DNA from: Microglena sp. YARC | Lineage: Eukaryota; Chlorophyta; Chlorophyceae; Chlamydomonadales; Chlamydomonadaceae | DNA length: 64,000 bases | Direction of reading: 5' to 3' | NCBI GenBank assembly: GCA_022414725.1 | Contig: CM039462.1 | Span: 100,838,481-100,902,480 of the forward strand | In this document: positions 61,301 through 64,000 of the stretch, in pieces | Layout: each line of letters begins with the position of its first letter | Numbering within the stretch: position 1 is the stretch's first letter | Translations under genes and position numbers: made by a program | The notes under the pieces: model-generated | Seen by the model: the letters and a program-made list of their open reading frames with translations, nothing else | The model's database searches: none | Told to the model about the DNA's origin: nothing

Positions 61301-63223
61301 AACCAAAAAGGCATACCTGGATTGGTGTCAGAAGCCCAGGGCTGGACCACACTAAGACCTTTGCCGACAGTGAAGATGGAGGCATTGCACTGCGGAACAG
61401 CTCCTCCTCCAAACCCAGGGGCAAGGGGGCAGTCACCATAATAGCCATGGCCATTAATCAGAATGCCTTGGGGGTTGCCAGCCCACTTCCATGAGCCTGT
61501 GTTGTCTGTCACCATGGCTGCATCCAAAGGCCTGTGCGTGTATATGTTTGTGTCTGTGTCTGTGTATATGAGTGTATGTGCTTATGTGTGTGTATATATA
61601 TGTGTGTATATGTAAGGATGTGTACATGTGTGACTATATGTATGTCTACATCAAAACAGTGATTTTGTTTTCAAATCTGAAAGTGGGTTTCTCCTAGCTA
61701 TAATTTGTTAGGCCTCCTCCAGGGATGGCCTTTTAGTGCTTTCTATAGCTTTTTACAGCTGTTTGAAGTTTTTTAGGGCAATTTAGGGCAATAAACAAAA
61801 AACAAATTGTGTTTATACTTTTTTATAGCGATAATTTTGCAAAAACGGGGTCAAAACTAGCGATCGCTATATATAGCGGAAATAAAAATCCCTGCATCAA
61901 AACCTAAGCAATGTACATAAATATGTTCTTCTGAAAGTCCTGGATTCTCACGAAGAACACATATAGCGGGGGAATGGGCTTACCTGCTCAAACGCATGGC
62001 TAACACATTTGCTGGCGTATGGTACCAGTCACTGATGAAGAGCACATGCTCCTCATCATACTCGAAAGGCTCGGGATCATCCTCAGCAGGCATGATGATG
62101 AGAGGGCCTTGCAGTCCATCTGTCAATGGGTGAAGCCATTTCTTATTTTTTGTTATTATTTGTATTTTGCATTTGATCATTTTCTACTTTTATTTGCTCT
62201 GTAAGATGATGGGCTCCCCATCGTAATCAAAATTCTCGGGCTAATTCTCAGCAGGCAGAATGAAGAGAGGGCCTTGCAGTCCATCTGTCAATGGGTGAAT
62301 ATATTCATTATGATGTGTTATTATTTTGCATTTTATTAGATATTATTTCATTTGCTCTATAAGAGGACATGCTCCCGTCATAGTCAAAAGGTAAGGTATG
62401 CCGATTTACCAATTCGATATGCCCAGGGATTTTTAGTTCCGCTATATATAGCGATCGCTAGTTTTGACCCCGTTTTTGCGAAATTATCGCTATAAAAAAG
62501 AAAAAAAAGTTTGTCTTGTTTTTTGCCCTAAATTGCCCTAAAAAGCTTCAAAAAGCTATAAAAAGCTACAGAAAGCACTAAAAAGCCGTCCCTGGAGGAG
62601 GCCTAACAAAATATAGCTAGGAGAAACCCACTTTCAGATTTGAAAAAACATCACTGGATATGCCCAATAATCGAGCACTCTGCTTCACAAACAGTGAGTA
62701 TCCTGAAGACTCTTAGACACTGTCAGCAAGCCAAAACAGACCTAGACGGACACATCACTCACGATTAAGTACTTGCAAGCCTTGATGGCAAAGGGGTGAT
62801 TGTGGCAGGTGTATGTTCCAGCATACTGACACATCACTCACCACAAAGTACTTACCAGCCTTGAAAGAAAAGGGTAGATGTAGGTTCCAGCATATTGACA
62901 CATCATTCAGAATGAAGTGCTTACAAGTATGGAATGGCAATATATATGATATCATGTGATATCACGTCGTCATACGATATCATATAGTGCCGGTAGTCTG
63001 ACTAGGCTCAAGCAAGTTACTATTTATATACAAGATCATGTGACGCAATTTGTATGGTATCACATGATATCATACCTGCCTTGGGTCAACATCATATGAT
63101 ACGCCGGTACCTACTTACCAGCCTTGAAGGCAAAGGAGTGGTCATGCCAGAAGTAGGTTCCAGCATTAGTGTCAACCTTGATTGCGTAGGTGAAGTTGGT
63201 GCCAGGCATGATGGGGCATTGTT
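35057..63223 (-). CDS. Multicopper oxidase, ascorbate-oxidase type (eleven exons; N-terminus outside window)
   Basis: Exons m1-m11 are 63119-63223, 61984-62119, 61317-61531, 57469-57652, 53574-53651, 52322-52440, 50289-50391, 40581-40751, 38236-38426, 37210-37406 and 35057-35172; every junction keeps phase, giving about 538 residues. The family oxidises a reductant at a type-1 copper and reduces O2 to water at a trinuclear centre. The sequence shows TYFWHDH (second trinuclear His-X-His), [19 protein letters not shown]...ALDGLPVEP...[26 protein letters not shown] and [15 protein letters not shown], with Met ten residues after Cys as in axial-Met enzymes. The first HWHG motif would lie upstream of 63223. 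A secreted or vacuolar location is usual for the family but not visible here. Intron 7 (9.5 kb) holds a copia element. Confidence 0.9.
35755..36010. repeat. Tandem AACCATTCATGCACATATTACAAACAATATT
   Basis: About six units of 30-60 bp alternate AACCATTCATGCACATA and AACCATTTATACAAAAATTATAAAC. A similar AACCATTC motif starts at 35456. No coding signal. Confidence 0.9.
36215..36895 (-). repeat. Tandem GACAG-rich array from the oxidase intron 10 start
   Basis: Units of 45-60 bp contain GAACAG-GCAGGACAGA-GGAT or, at 36540-36800, five close copies of GTGCAGGACAGAGTGATATA then ATAACAAGAGGAGTCAAAAA. The ATAACAAGAGGAGTCAAACA block is the intron sequence next to the m10 donor, so the array is an extension of that donor-edge series. 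Confidence 0.85.
36897..37170 (-). repeat. Donor-edge copies of oxidase exon m10
   Basis: Two units (about 36905 and 37075) carry the end of m10 on the minus strand (ATGGGACA-GGGGTGGG-AC-TCTC) with its donor and a shared AATAGACTACCATAGCCTGA block. Confidence 0.85.
37210..37406 (-). CDS. Oxidase exon m10
   Basis: One hundred and ninety-seven nt between CATGCGCAG and GTGGGTAC. It encodes [20 protein letters not shown] then [20 protein letters not shown] and [20 protein letters not shown]. It holds the Cys-His bridge between copper centres and the axial Met. Confidence 0.93.
37412..37735 (-). repeat. Acceptor-edge copies of oxidase exon m10 (four)
   Basis: On the plus strand each unit reads TTAGTTCTTAGGGTCAAACT, then GTCCCAGAACTGC-CGTGCATG-TGAGGGTGG. 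The exonic part matches the first ~45 bases of m10. Units lie upstream of the exon at about 80-bp spacing. Confidence 0.9.
37918..38215 (-). repeat. Donor-edge copies of oxidase exon m9 and derived minisatellite
   Basis: Units with CTCACCCCAGAATCTGTGGCCAT (plus strand) copy the end of m9 plus its donor. Between 37940 and 38090 this decays into the ~19-bp unit CAACTCACTCCAGACCCCC repeated seven to eight times. Confidence 0.88.
38236..38426 (-). CDS. Oxidase exon m9
   Basis: One hundred and ninety-one nt between TTCACGCAG and GTAAGTTC. It encodes [20 protein letters not shown] then [20 protein letters not shown] and [21 protein letters not shown] supplies one type-1 and two trinuclear copper ligands. 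Confidence 0.93.
38488..38922. mobile_element. TIR-bearing insert of about 430 bp
   Basis: The ends GGGGGGGCAGAAAGACAGATT...GACCGCACCTTCG and the inverse of GGGGGGGCAAGAAAAAAGC...CCGCACCTTCG are imperfect inverted repeats of about 40-50 bp. GCGTGAAACCA flanks both sides but is part of the local acceptor-edge repeat. No coding capacity; class unknown. Confidence 0.55.
39295..39620 (-). repeat. Acceptor-edge copies of oxidase exon m9
   Basis: At 39303, 39440-39500 and 39555-39612, segments of the m9 start recur with their upstream intron (TCCATGATCCTGCGTGAAACC on the plus strand; GGGTACTCAGGCATATCCTTG). They lie upstream of the true exon. Confidence 0.8.
39644..39910 (-). CDS. Unidentified open segment
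   Basis: A minus-strand frame of about 90 codons includes [20 protein letters not shown] and [19 protein letters not shown]. The RYQK/RYHE/RYLEP/RYQKIP recurrence matches a repeated CTGGTAGCG on the plus strand. It is not needed for oxidase phase and I recognise no family. It could be a captured gene fragment or chance. Confidence 0.25.
   Translation of the reverse strand, partial: TCLIRYQKGPCCSQTFRYHETRILALPPKTPGPALQAAYTYRYLEPNLDRYRIPDRYQKIPFLKQKKLCDEEGQRGVNIPGEFVAMNL
39910..40092 (+). mobile_element. Non-autonomous element, GCGTCGCAAGCGACGC family, copy 2
   Basis: It shares ATGCAGCGTCACAAGCGACGC, GGAGCGACAGGAGGCAACGGA and the terminal hairpin GGGGGCTCTTGCCCCCTTAA...GGGGGCTCCG with the copy at 25388. 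No coding capacity. Confidence 0.75.
40136..40284 (+). mobile_element. CGGCATATCATATGATG-family MITE interrupting an m9 edge copy
   Basis: It starts TAGGGATTGGCATATCATATG and ends near TATTGCCGTTCCCTG. It separates CCATACCAATAGATGGGTACT from GGGCATATCC, which are contiguous in exon m9 and its other copies. A clean target duplication is not visible. Confidence 0.7.
40373..40466. repeat. (CTT)n microsatellite, about 31 repeats
   Basis: An almost pure CTT/TTC run within oxidase intron 8. ATACATACTACATACATATACTAG repeats lie on both sides. Confidence 0.98.
40581..40751 (-). CDS. Oxidase exon m8
   Basis: One hundred and seventy-one nt between CCAATCTTAG and GTAAGAAG. It encodes [20 protein letters not shown] and, near the end, [20 protein letters not shown]. 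Joined to m7 it gives [20 protein letters not shown], equivalent to the W-INN-S--P-TP segment of ascorbate oxidases. Confidence 0.85.
40765..40965. repeat. G/T-rich GGGTTGGG minisatellite
   Basis: Irregular GGTTGGGTTGGGG and GGTGGGTGG repeats immediately upstream of the m8 acceptor. Confidence 0.9.
40985..41286 (-). repeat. Acceptor-edge copy of oxidase exon m8
   Basis: GGATTCATCACGTTGTTCATAG (41157-41178, plus strand) copies the start of m8. The neighbouring block GCATGCTTGGGAGGTCAGCATG...CCCCTTCCTGCACCCCTCTCACCC is present twice, at 41025 and 41195. Confidence 0.85.
41287..41440 (+). mobile_element. MITE related to the TAGGG-CGGC family
   Basis: It begins TAGGGGTCGGCTATGTTATAT and ends TTAGTTGCCGTTCCATA. 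The flanks CCCAAAAG and CCCATAGG agree at 6 of 8 bases; comparison with the nearby duplicate suggests an original CCCATAAG. The interior is AT-rich and unlike the ATCATATGAT members. Confidence 0.65.
41697..41808 (+). CDS. Exon-like segment on the + strand inside an oxidase intron
   Basis: An acceptor TTCGTGCAG precedes 41697 and a donor context AAGG|GTATTG follows 41808. The frame reads [20 protein letters not shown] then [17 protein letters not shown]. One copy of its start (CGTGCAG|CTGATGACCCTGAA) lies upstream, and two to three copies of its end (GAATCTGCTGTGACCTACCG) lie downstream. This is the same arrangement as the true exons in this window. I recognise no family and no partner exons. 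Confidence 0.4.
41870..41955 (+). repeat. Donor-edge copy of the segment at 41697-41808
   Basis: CAGAGACATTGGAATCTGCT and GTGACCTACCGTCCAGGGGTATTG recur with the intron start TATACCCACACC. A shorter copy, TGACCTACCGTCCAGGGGTAG, is at 42529. Confidence 0.75.
41955..42158 (+). mobile_element. tRNA-derived SINE, copy 2
   Basis: The head has TTGGTCTAGTGGTACC and GGGTCGATTCCCCC. The body GGTCGTTGTCAACTGCGATGG and the tail TACGACGGGCTCTCTTAATACC match the copies at 29095 and 49685 in the same order. Confidence 0.8.
42240..42532 (+). mobile_element. Diverged MITE of the 61657 family carrying a (GT)n-(G)n expansion
   Basis: It shares TTTCAAATCTG, AGGCCTCCTCCAGG, AACGGGGTCAAAA and GCGATC with the elements at 61657 and 62424. 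About 95 bp of GT repeat plus poly-G (42358-42456) lies inside. The target duplication is not clear. Confidence 0.65.
42593..42735 (+). mobile_element. hAT-type MITE, CGGCATATCATATGATG family (TSD CAAATAAG)
   Basis: The 143-bp element starts TAGGGGCCGGCATGTCATATG and ends ATTGGCGTTCCCTA. The 8-bp duplication CAAATAAG is perfect at 42585-42592 and 42736-42743. It lies 20 bp from the copia insertion site. Confidence 0.92.
42763..42959 (-). repeat. Copia 3' LTR
   Basis: One hundred and ninety-seven bp with TG...CA ends. Preceded (plus strand) by the target copy GCGAC at 42758-42762. Confidence 0.97.
43587..44230 (-). pseudogene. Copia RNase H segment
   Basis: [19 protein letters not shown], then the RNase H motifs [31 protein letters not shown] and [16 protein letters not shown], and the usual copia ending LADTFTKPL. 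It overlaps the preceding frame by a few bases at about 44205. An intact element would read these as one polyprotein. Confidence 0.88.
44194..46300 (-). pseudogene. Copia reverse transcriptase segment
   Basis: An open frame of about 700 codons. A Pro/Ser-rich linker is followed by [15 protein letters not shown], then the RT core with [36 protein letters not shown] and the catalytic YVDDFW (about 44585-44610). It ends just after [13 protein letters not shown], where another frame break separates it from RNase H. Confidence 0.9.
46217..47548 (-). pseudogene. Copia protease-integrase segment
   Basis: This continues in the same frame as gag, after a single TGA (47549-47551). The protease active-site DSGAS is near 47443-47457. 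The integrase HHCC zinc region ([10 protein letters not shown] ... CDACCLGK) and core segments ([25 protein letters not shown]) follow. The frame is lost near 46300 within ELFLSARPR, where the next frame continues with [17 protein letters not shown]. Aspartic protease and integrase mature the particle and insert cDNA. Confidence 0.88.
47552..49139 (-). pseudogene. Copia gag region, frame-broken
   Basis: It probably starts at 49139 ([20 protein letters not shown]). The frame breaks at a G8 tract (49063-49070, plus strand) and again near 48240, after which an open stretch runs to 47552. That stretch contains [20 protein letters not shown] and the zinc knuckle [14 protein letters not shown] (CX2CX4HX4C), then a Gly/Arg-rich tail and QMALLAKK. 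Gag packages element RNA in virus-like particles. Which of the overlapping frames is used at the N-terminus is unclear to me. Confidence 0.8.
49208..49405 (-). repeat. Copia 5' LTR
   Basis: One hundred and ninety-eight bp, differing from its partner at two positions. Followed by GCGAC at 49406-49410. As the 5' LTR it should hold the promoter; none can be pinpointed. Confidence 0.97.
49411..49690. repeat. Tandem GATATCCAAATCAAACAAAAAGT
   Basis: Three to four units of about 50 bp read GATATCCAAATCAAACAAAA, then TGCAAGGTTT-ACTATATGGT-TGATGTG, and decay to 49690. The 5-bp copia target lies at the left end. Confidence 0.9.
49685..49990 (+). mobile_element. tRNA-derived SINE, copy 3, with internal insertion
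   Basis: The head AATGGCTCAATGGTAGAGCC matches copy 1. About 125 bp of CAGCA-rich sequence interrupts it. The body GGTCGCTGTCAACCGCCATGG and TTTGTCCAGGTAAAGTATAAG, and the tail GGGCTCCTTATACCACGCC, match the other copies. Confidence 0.75.
50289..50391 (-). CDS. Oxidase exon m7
   Basis: One hundred and three nt between AGTAACCAG and GTAATGATT. It encodes [20 protein letters not shown] then [13 protein letters not shown]. It corresponds to the linker between domains 2 and 3. Its start edge is repeated five times upstream. Confidence 0.8.
50392..51262 (-). repeat. Acceptor-edge copies of oxidase exon m7 (five, about 165 bp)
   Basis: Five units with GGCCTCTGGTATTGGGCCCATG (plus strand) copy the m7 acceptor and first exon bases. 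Each includes TTGACCTTGGTTGGAGTGTGG, TTTTAATCTGCAGACATATTGC and GGTTGGTGCCTGGTGGGTGGG. Units are more than 95% alike by eye in the middle of the array. They lie upstream of m7 on the minus strand. Confidence 0.93.
51480..52321 (-). repeat. Donor-edge copies of oxidase exon m6 (about eight)
   Basis: Plus-strand units read ACTTACACCATTGTAGAAATCC, ATGCTGCAATCATCA and (TCATCACTATCCCCA)n. The exonic part is the last ~20 bases of m6 (GGACTTCTACAATG on the minus strand) plus its donor. Three proximal units carry poly-C and CA runs (52149-52195 and 52252-52296). Distal units near 51500-51800 share GTTGCTGTAACTTGTGGAG. Confidence 0.93.
52322..52440 (-). CDS. Oxidase exon m6
   Basis: One hundred and nineteen nt between GATGTGCAG and GTGTAAGTGG. 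It encodes [20 protein letters not shown] then [26 protein letters not shown] matches the family's third strand of domain 2. A GTAAGT two bases further in is a rival donor, but only the GTGTAA site keeps phase with m7. Confidence 0.85.
52550..53220 (-). repeat. Acceptor-edge copies of oxidase exon m6 (three)
   Basis: At 52560-52590, 52710-52735 and 53185-53215, the start of m6 recurs (plus strand TAGGGGTGCCAGACCTGCACA or variants). Between them is a GTGGATGCT-TGATCCGCTGTGG array (52755-52925). Confidence 0.85.
53413..53496. repeat. (TA)n microsatellite
   Basis: About 82 bp of TA after a short poly-G, in oxidase intron 5. Confidence 0.98.
53574..53651 (-). CDS. Oxidase exon m5
   Basis: Seventy-eight nt between CTGTGCAG and GTAGGTTA. 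It encodes [20 protein letters not shown] then VNAQE. Joined to m4 it reads [12 protein letters not shown], as expected for the family. Confidence 0.88.
53688..53848. repeat. (TA)n with GGGGATATATGGGGATATA units
   Basis: AT runs with three short G4 interruptions, just upstream of m5. Confidence 0.97.
53890..53935 (-). repeat. Acceptor-edge copy of oxidase exon m5
   Basis: GTGACATCAAGCCTGCACATAG, then ATATGATATG-GACATGAGT, match 53640-53680. This is one upstream copy of the m5 start and adjacent intron. Confidence 0.8.
53990..54835. other. Low-copy intron sequence with one internal duplication
   Basis: Sequence without simple repeats. Two ~100-bp segments (54345-54440 and 54480-54570) resemble each other (TTCTTCCCACTG-AT-GAGAAACATGTCG; GCAAAGTTGA-TGGATGAA). 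No frame shows family motifs. Confidence 0.5.
54840..55460. repeat. G-rich and simple-sequence tracts
   Basis: GGTGGG-type repeats (54850-55060), two copies of AACC-GTTTTGCAACC/AACCATTATGTAACC with AGCC-AAA-AGGTGTGGCCAA, a poly-G run of about 35 bp (55323-55357), and two TA runs. Confidence 0.85.
55540..55985. repeat. 115-bp and 57-bp tandem repeats
   Basis: Three units of about 110 bp (GCATTGGGCGTCTGGTC-GCGAC, AATAATTACAAC-GC-ATGTGCAGAGAGATGGG) are followed by three units of about 57 bp (TTACATCACTGCTAATTTGG, then GGGGGCTT-GG). Confidence 0.93.
56070..56490. repeat. GTTAGTAAGTCAGGAATACGTTAC tandem repeat
   Basis: Eight units of 50-60 bp with GGTTGGTGGTTAGTAAGTCA then GGAATACGTTACGTTGGTGG. 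The end joins a CAACCTCATGCCTCG interspersed block. Confidence 0.95.
56890..57185. repeat. GTGGA-rich degenerate repeats
   Basis: GTGGATCTGGCCACTCCTG is present twice (about 56918 and 57008, second base context varying). GGATGGTGGATTT and GTGGAC-GTGTACCTTGT are repeated. Confidence 0.8.
57195..57468 (-). repeat. Donor-edge copies of oxidase exon m4
   Basis: Plus-strand GACCGTTGTTCAGGTCCACA, CACACTCTTACACTC and TTATAAGAAG units recur three to four times. The first block is the end of m4 (the CVDLN segment plus the GTGAGCTG donor), and units lie just downstream of the exon. Confidence 0.9.
57469..57652 (-). CDS. Oxidase exon m4
   Basis: One hundred and eighty-four nt between CCTGTCAG and GTGAGCTG. 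It encodes [20 protein letters not shown] then [20 protein letters not shown] and NIGQR. The YRFRLI and DG--VEPF-----D motifs are characteristic of the second domain. Confidence 0.9.
57653..58095 (-). repeat. Acceptor-edge copies of oxidase exon m4 (six)
   Basis: Units of about 70 bp read GTGCATCCTGACAGGGTGGCATGG, then GGCAGAGCTGGCATTAGC and TTGCATGTATTTGTT. The first bases copy the m4 start and its acceptor. Divergence increases with distance from the exon. Confidence 0.92.
58302..58500 (-). mobile_element. Non-autonomous element, GCGTCGCAAGCGACGC family, copy 3
   Basis: The hairpin end GGCAGAGCCCCCCTTATGGGGG lies at the left. GCCACCTGTCATTCCAATAGCC and AACACTCTCCTCCAATTTCTG follow. The order is the reverse of the copy at 25388. 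The GCGTCGC end is eroded. Confidence 0.7.
58746..58936 (-). mobile_element. Non-autonomous element, GCGTCGCAAGCGACGC family, copy 4
   Basis: The hairpin GGAGCCCCCTCTTCAAGGGGGC, then CATTCCGTTGCCAACACACTCC and CGCCAATTTACTGCGTCGCTTG. It directly abuts the next MITE at TGCATAGGACTTG. Confidence 0.75.
58937..59122 (+). mobile_element. MITE, GGCAGCTTCTAGGCAGCTCC family, copy
   Basis: TTGGGCTACGCATGGCAGCTT at the left and the inverse of GGGGCTATGTGTAGAAGCTTCC at the right. The interior CACCTGAAGCTAGCTTGTGC and CATGACAGGC-TA-CGATGCAGCTG are shared with 27471 and, inverted, with 60521. Confidence 0.75.
59125..59295. repeat. 27-bp tandem repeat
   Basis: Six units of GTAAAAAGTGATCCCGGCAC followed by ACCGTAT. 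It is open in one frame (KSDPGTPYV), which a 27-bp unit gives automatically. It probably grew from the GAAAAAGTGATCC at the MITE border. Confidence 0.95.
59600..60137. repeat. 67-bp tandem repeat (eight units)
   Basis: The unit contains GTCCTGCCAATTCAAATGTA, TGCTACTGCCCAGGGGTAGC and CAACTAGGCGGAAGGGACTT. It is preceded by two degraded units. No exon with this edge was found. Confidence 0.95.
60521..60723 (-). mobile_element. MITE, GGCAGCTTCTAGGCAGCTCC family, copy with extended inverted ends
   Basis: CACTGTTTCATTTTTGGGCT at the left pairs with the inverse CACTGTTTCGTTTTTGAGCC at the right. The interior is the reverse of the copy at 58937. A target duplication is not evident. Confidence 0.8.
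60737..61316 (-). repeat. Donor-edge copies of oxidase exon m3 (five)
   Basis: Plus-strand units of about 115 bp read CCATACCTGGATTGGTGTC, then GACCTCACTACGGCCTGG and GATGGAGGCATTGCACA, followed by ACATA-GA-ACCCTAAACCC. The exonic part is the last ~80 bases of m3 with its GTATGGC donor. All lie downstream of the exon. Confidence 0.95.
61317..61531 (-). CDS. Oxidase exon m3
   Basis: Two hundred and fifteen nt between CACGCACAG and GTATGCC. It encodes [20 protein letters not shown] then [20 protein letters not shown], and ends [20 protein letters not shown] plus DTNP. The ILING-G motif marks the second cupredoxin domain. Confidence 0.9.
61657..61894 (+). mobile_element. hAT-type MITE with 8-bp TSD (CATCAAAA)
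   Basis: The 238-bp element starts CAGTGATTTTGTTTTCAAATC and ends GGAAATAAAAATCCCTG. The 8-bp duplication CATCAAAA is perfect at 61649-61656 and 61895-61902. It includes the palindrome-rich ACTAGCGATCGCTATATATA block. It lies downstream of exon m2 on the transcript. Confidence 0.93.
61984..62119 (-). CDS. Oxidase exon m2
   Basis: One hundred and thirty-six nt between TTGACAG and GTAAGCC. It encodes [20 protein letters not shown] then [20 protein letters not shown], the conserved DGL-GPLI and SDWYH motifs of the family. It is flanked by an inverted pair of related MITEs (61657-61894 and 62424-62656). Confidence 0.9.
62230..62312 (-). repeat. Acceptor-edge copy of oxidase exon m2
   Basis: Plus-strand GAGAGGGCCTTGCAGTCCATC and TGTCAATGGGTGAA match the m2 start and acceptor (62100-62135). 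It sits upstream of m2. Confidence 0.88.
62424..62656 (-). mobile_element. hAT-type MITE with 8-bp TSD (GATATGCC), inverted relative to 61657
   Basis: The 233-bp element starts CAGGGATTTTTAGTTCCGC and ends GAAAAAACATCACTG. The 8-bp duplication GATATGCC is perfect at 62416-62423 and 62657-62664. It is about 85-90% like the element at 61657 by eye, in the opposite orientation. Confidence 0.93.
62745..62927 (-). repeat. Donor-edge copies of oxidase exon m1 (two to three)
   Basis: Plus-strand AAGTACTT-C-AGCCTTGA, GGCAAAGGGGTGATTGTGGC and GTATGTTCCAGCATACTGACACATCA recur at 62765 and, in part, at 62838 and 62900. They copy the end of m1 downstream of it. Confidence 0.85.
62928..63113 (-). mobile_element. 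CGGCATATCATATGATG-family MITE next to exon m1
   Basis: Ends TATGGAATGGCAATATATATG and GATACGCCGGTACCTA. The flanks CTTACAAG (62920-62927) and CTTACCAG (63114-63121) differ at one base. The right flank includes the m1 donor (ACTTAC), so the insertion duplicated the splice site region. Confidence 0.78.
63119..63223 (-). CDS. Oxidase exon m1
   Basis: One hundred and five nt between CCCGCAG and GTAAGTAGG. It encodes [20 protein letters not shown] followed by [14 protein letters not shown]. It carries the second copper His-X-His pair; most relatives have His-Ser-His here. Confidence 0.88.
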
Positions 63224-63266
63224 CTGCGGGGCAAGTGTGGGGAATGTAGATGAAAGCTTGAATGCG

Positions 63267-63329
63267 TAGGGTTTAGGGTTTAGGGTTTAGGGTTTAGGGT
63301 TTAGGGTTTAGGGTTTAGGGTTTAGGGCT
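63267..63329. repeat. Interstitial telomeric (TTTAGGG)9
   Basis: Nine near-perfect repeats, about 45 bp upstream of the m1 acceptor on the minus strand. Confidence 0.98.
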
Positions 63330-63335
63330 TAAGAT

Positions 63336-64000
63336 GATACCTCAGGAGCAGGAACAGGGGTAGGGGCGGGAGTAGGAGTAGGAGCAGGGGCGGGAGTAGG
63401 AGCAGGGGCGGAAGTAGGAGCAGGGGCGGAAGTAGGAGTAGGGGCAGGGGCGGGAGTAGGAGCAGGGGCAGGAGAAGGAGAGGGCAGGGGCGGGAGAAGG
63501 AGCAGGGGCGGGAGTAGGAGTAGGAGTAGGGGCGGGAGTAGGAGCAGGGGCGGGAGGAGGAGCAAGGGCAGGCGCGGGAGAAGGAGCAGGGCGGGAGTAG
63601 GAGTAGGAGCAGGGGCAGGAGAAGGAGAGGGCAGGGGCGGGAGAAGGAGCAGGGGCGGGAGTAGGAGTAGGAGTAGGGGCGGGAGTAGGAGCAGGGGCGG
63701 GAGAAGGAGCAGGGGCAGGCGCGGGAGAAGGAGCAGGGGCGGGTAGTAGGAGTAGGAGCAGGGGCGGGAGAAGGAGCAGGGGCGGGAGTAGGAGTAGGAG
63801 TAGGGGCGGTAGTAGGAGCAGGGGTGGGAGAAGGAGCAGGGGCAGGGGCGGGAGAAAAAGCAGGGGCGGGAGTAGGAGTAGGAGCAGGGGCGGGAGTAGG
63901 AGCAGGGGCAGGAGAAGGAGCAGGGGCAGGGGCAGGAGAAGAAGCAGGGGCGGGAGTAGGAGTAGGAGCAGGGGCGGGAGTAGGAGCAGGGGCGGAAGAA
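63336..64000. repeat. GGAGCAGGGGCGGGAGTA minisatellite
   Basis: A G-rich array of GGAGTAGGAGCAGGGGCGGG units runs off the window. On the minus strand it reads as Pro/Ala/Thr repeats and ends GCTCCTGAG|GTATCA, a possible donor. It could be a donor-edge array of an exon beyond the window or a Pro/Ala-rich coding linker. Confidence 0.9.

Noticed and set aside
63329..63565. Pro/Ala/Thr-rich protein on the minus strand
   Set aside because: Simple translation of the G-rich minisatellite. A coding linker for the oxidase is possible, but nothing supports it beyond one weak donor.

Overview
This window is eukaryotic nuclear DNA, most likely from the green lineage (a green alga or other early-diverging plant). 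The evidence is genes cut into short GT-AG exons by very long introns, interstitial TTTAGGG/CCCTAAA plant-type telomere repeats, hAT-type MITEs with 8-bp target-site duplications, tRNA-derived SINEs and a Ty1/copia retrotransposon. A prasinophyte such as Cymbomonas is a guess from general appearance and cannot be verified here. There is no bacterial-style operon, rRNA operon or CRISPR array. Most long open frames are translations of simple repeats.

Two recognisable genes fill most of the window and converge tail to tail. (1) On the + strand, five exons between 16175 and 30067 encode the C-terminal 243 residues of an ATP-dependent (S)-NAD(P)H-hydrate dehydratase (NAXD, carbohydrate-kinase-like domain), which repairs hydrated NADH and NADPH. 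All exon phases agree, and the stop codon is at 30065-30067. Its first exons are not recognisable in the 5' satellite or the 1000-N gap. (2) On the - strand, eleven phase-consistent exons from 63223 down to 35057 encode about 538 residues of an ascorbate-oxidase-type multicopper oxidase; the N-terminus lies beyond the right edge. A third, unidentified gene (+ strand, about 591-3679) lies at the left edge. A single exon-like + segment (41697-41808) sits inside an oxidase intron.

The most striking structure is shared by these genes. Most exons are flanked upstream by a tandem array of copies of their own 5' (acceptor) edge and downstream by an array of copies of their own 3' (donor) edge, each copy carrying adjacent intron sequence. 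I call these exon-edge fans. They account for much of the intron length. The terminal NAXD exon has the same kind of array of its stop-codon edge. I know of no described system that matches this.

Layout: 1-4166 unidentified gene with fans; 4167-5166 assembly gap; 5270-14460 a satellite of about 60 bp grading into NAXD exon-A/intron copies (to 15240); 15387-16162 minisatellite; 16175-30067 NAXD; 30068-31580 stop-edge copies; 31587-35000 MITEs, low-copy duplications and oxidase donor-edge copies; 35057-63223 oxidase gene, with the copia element (42763-49405) in its 9.5-kb intron 7; 63267-64000 telomeric repeat and a G-rich minisatellite. All coordinates come from manual reading, so repeat boundaries are approximate and exon boundaries rest on splice consensus plus phase.
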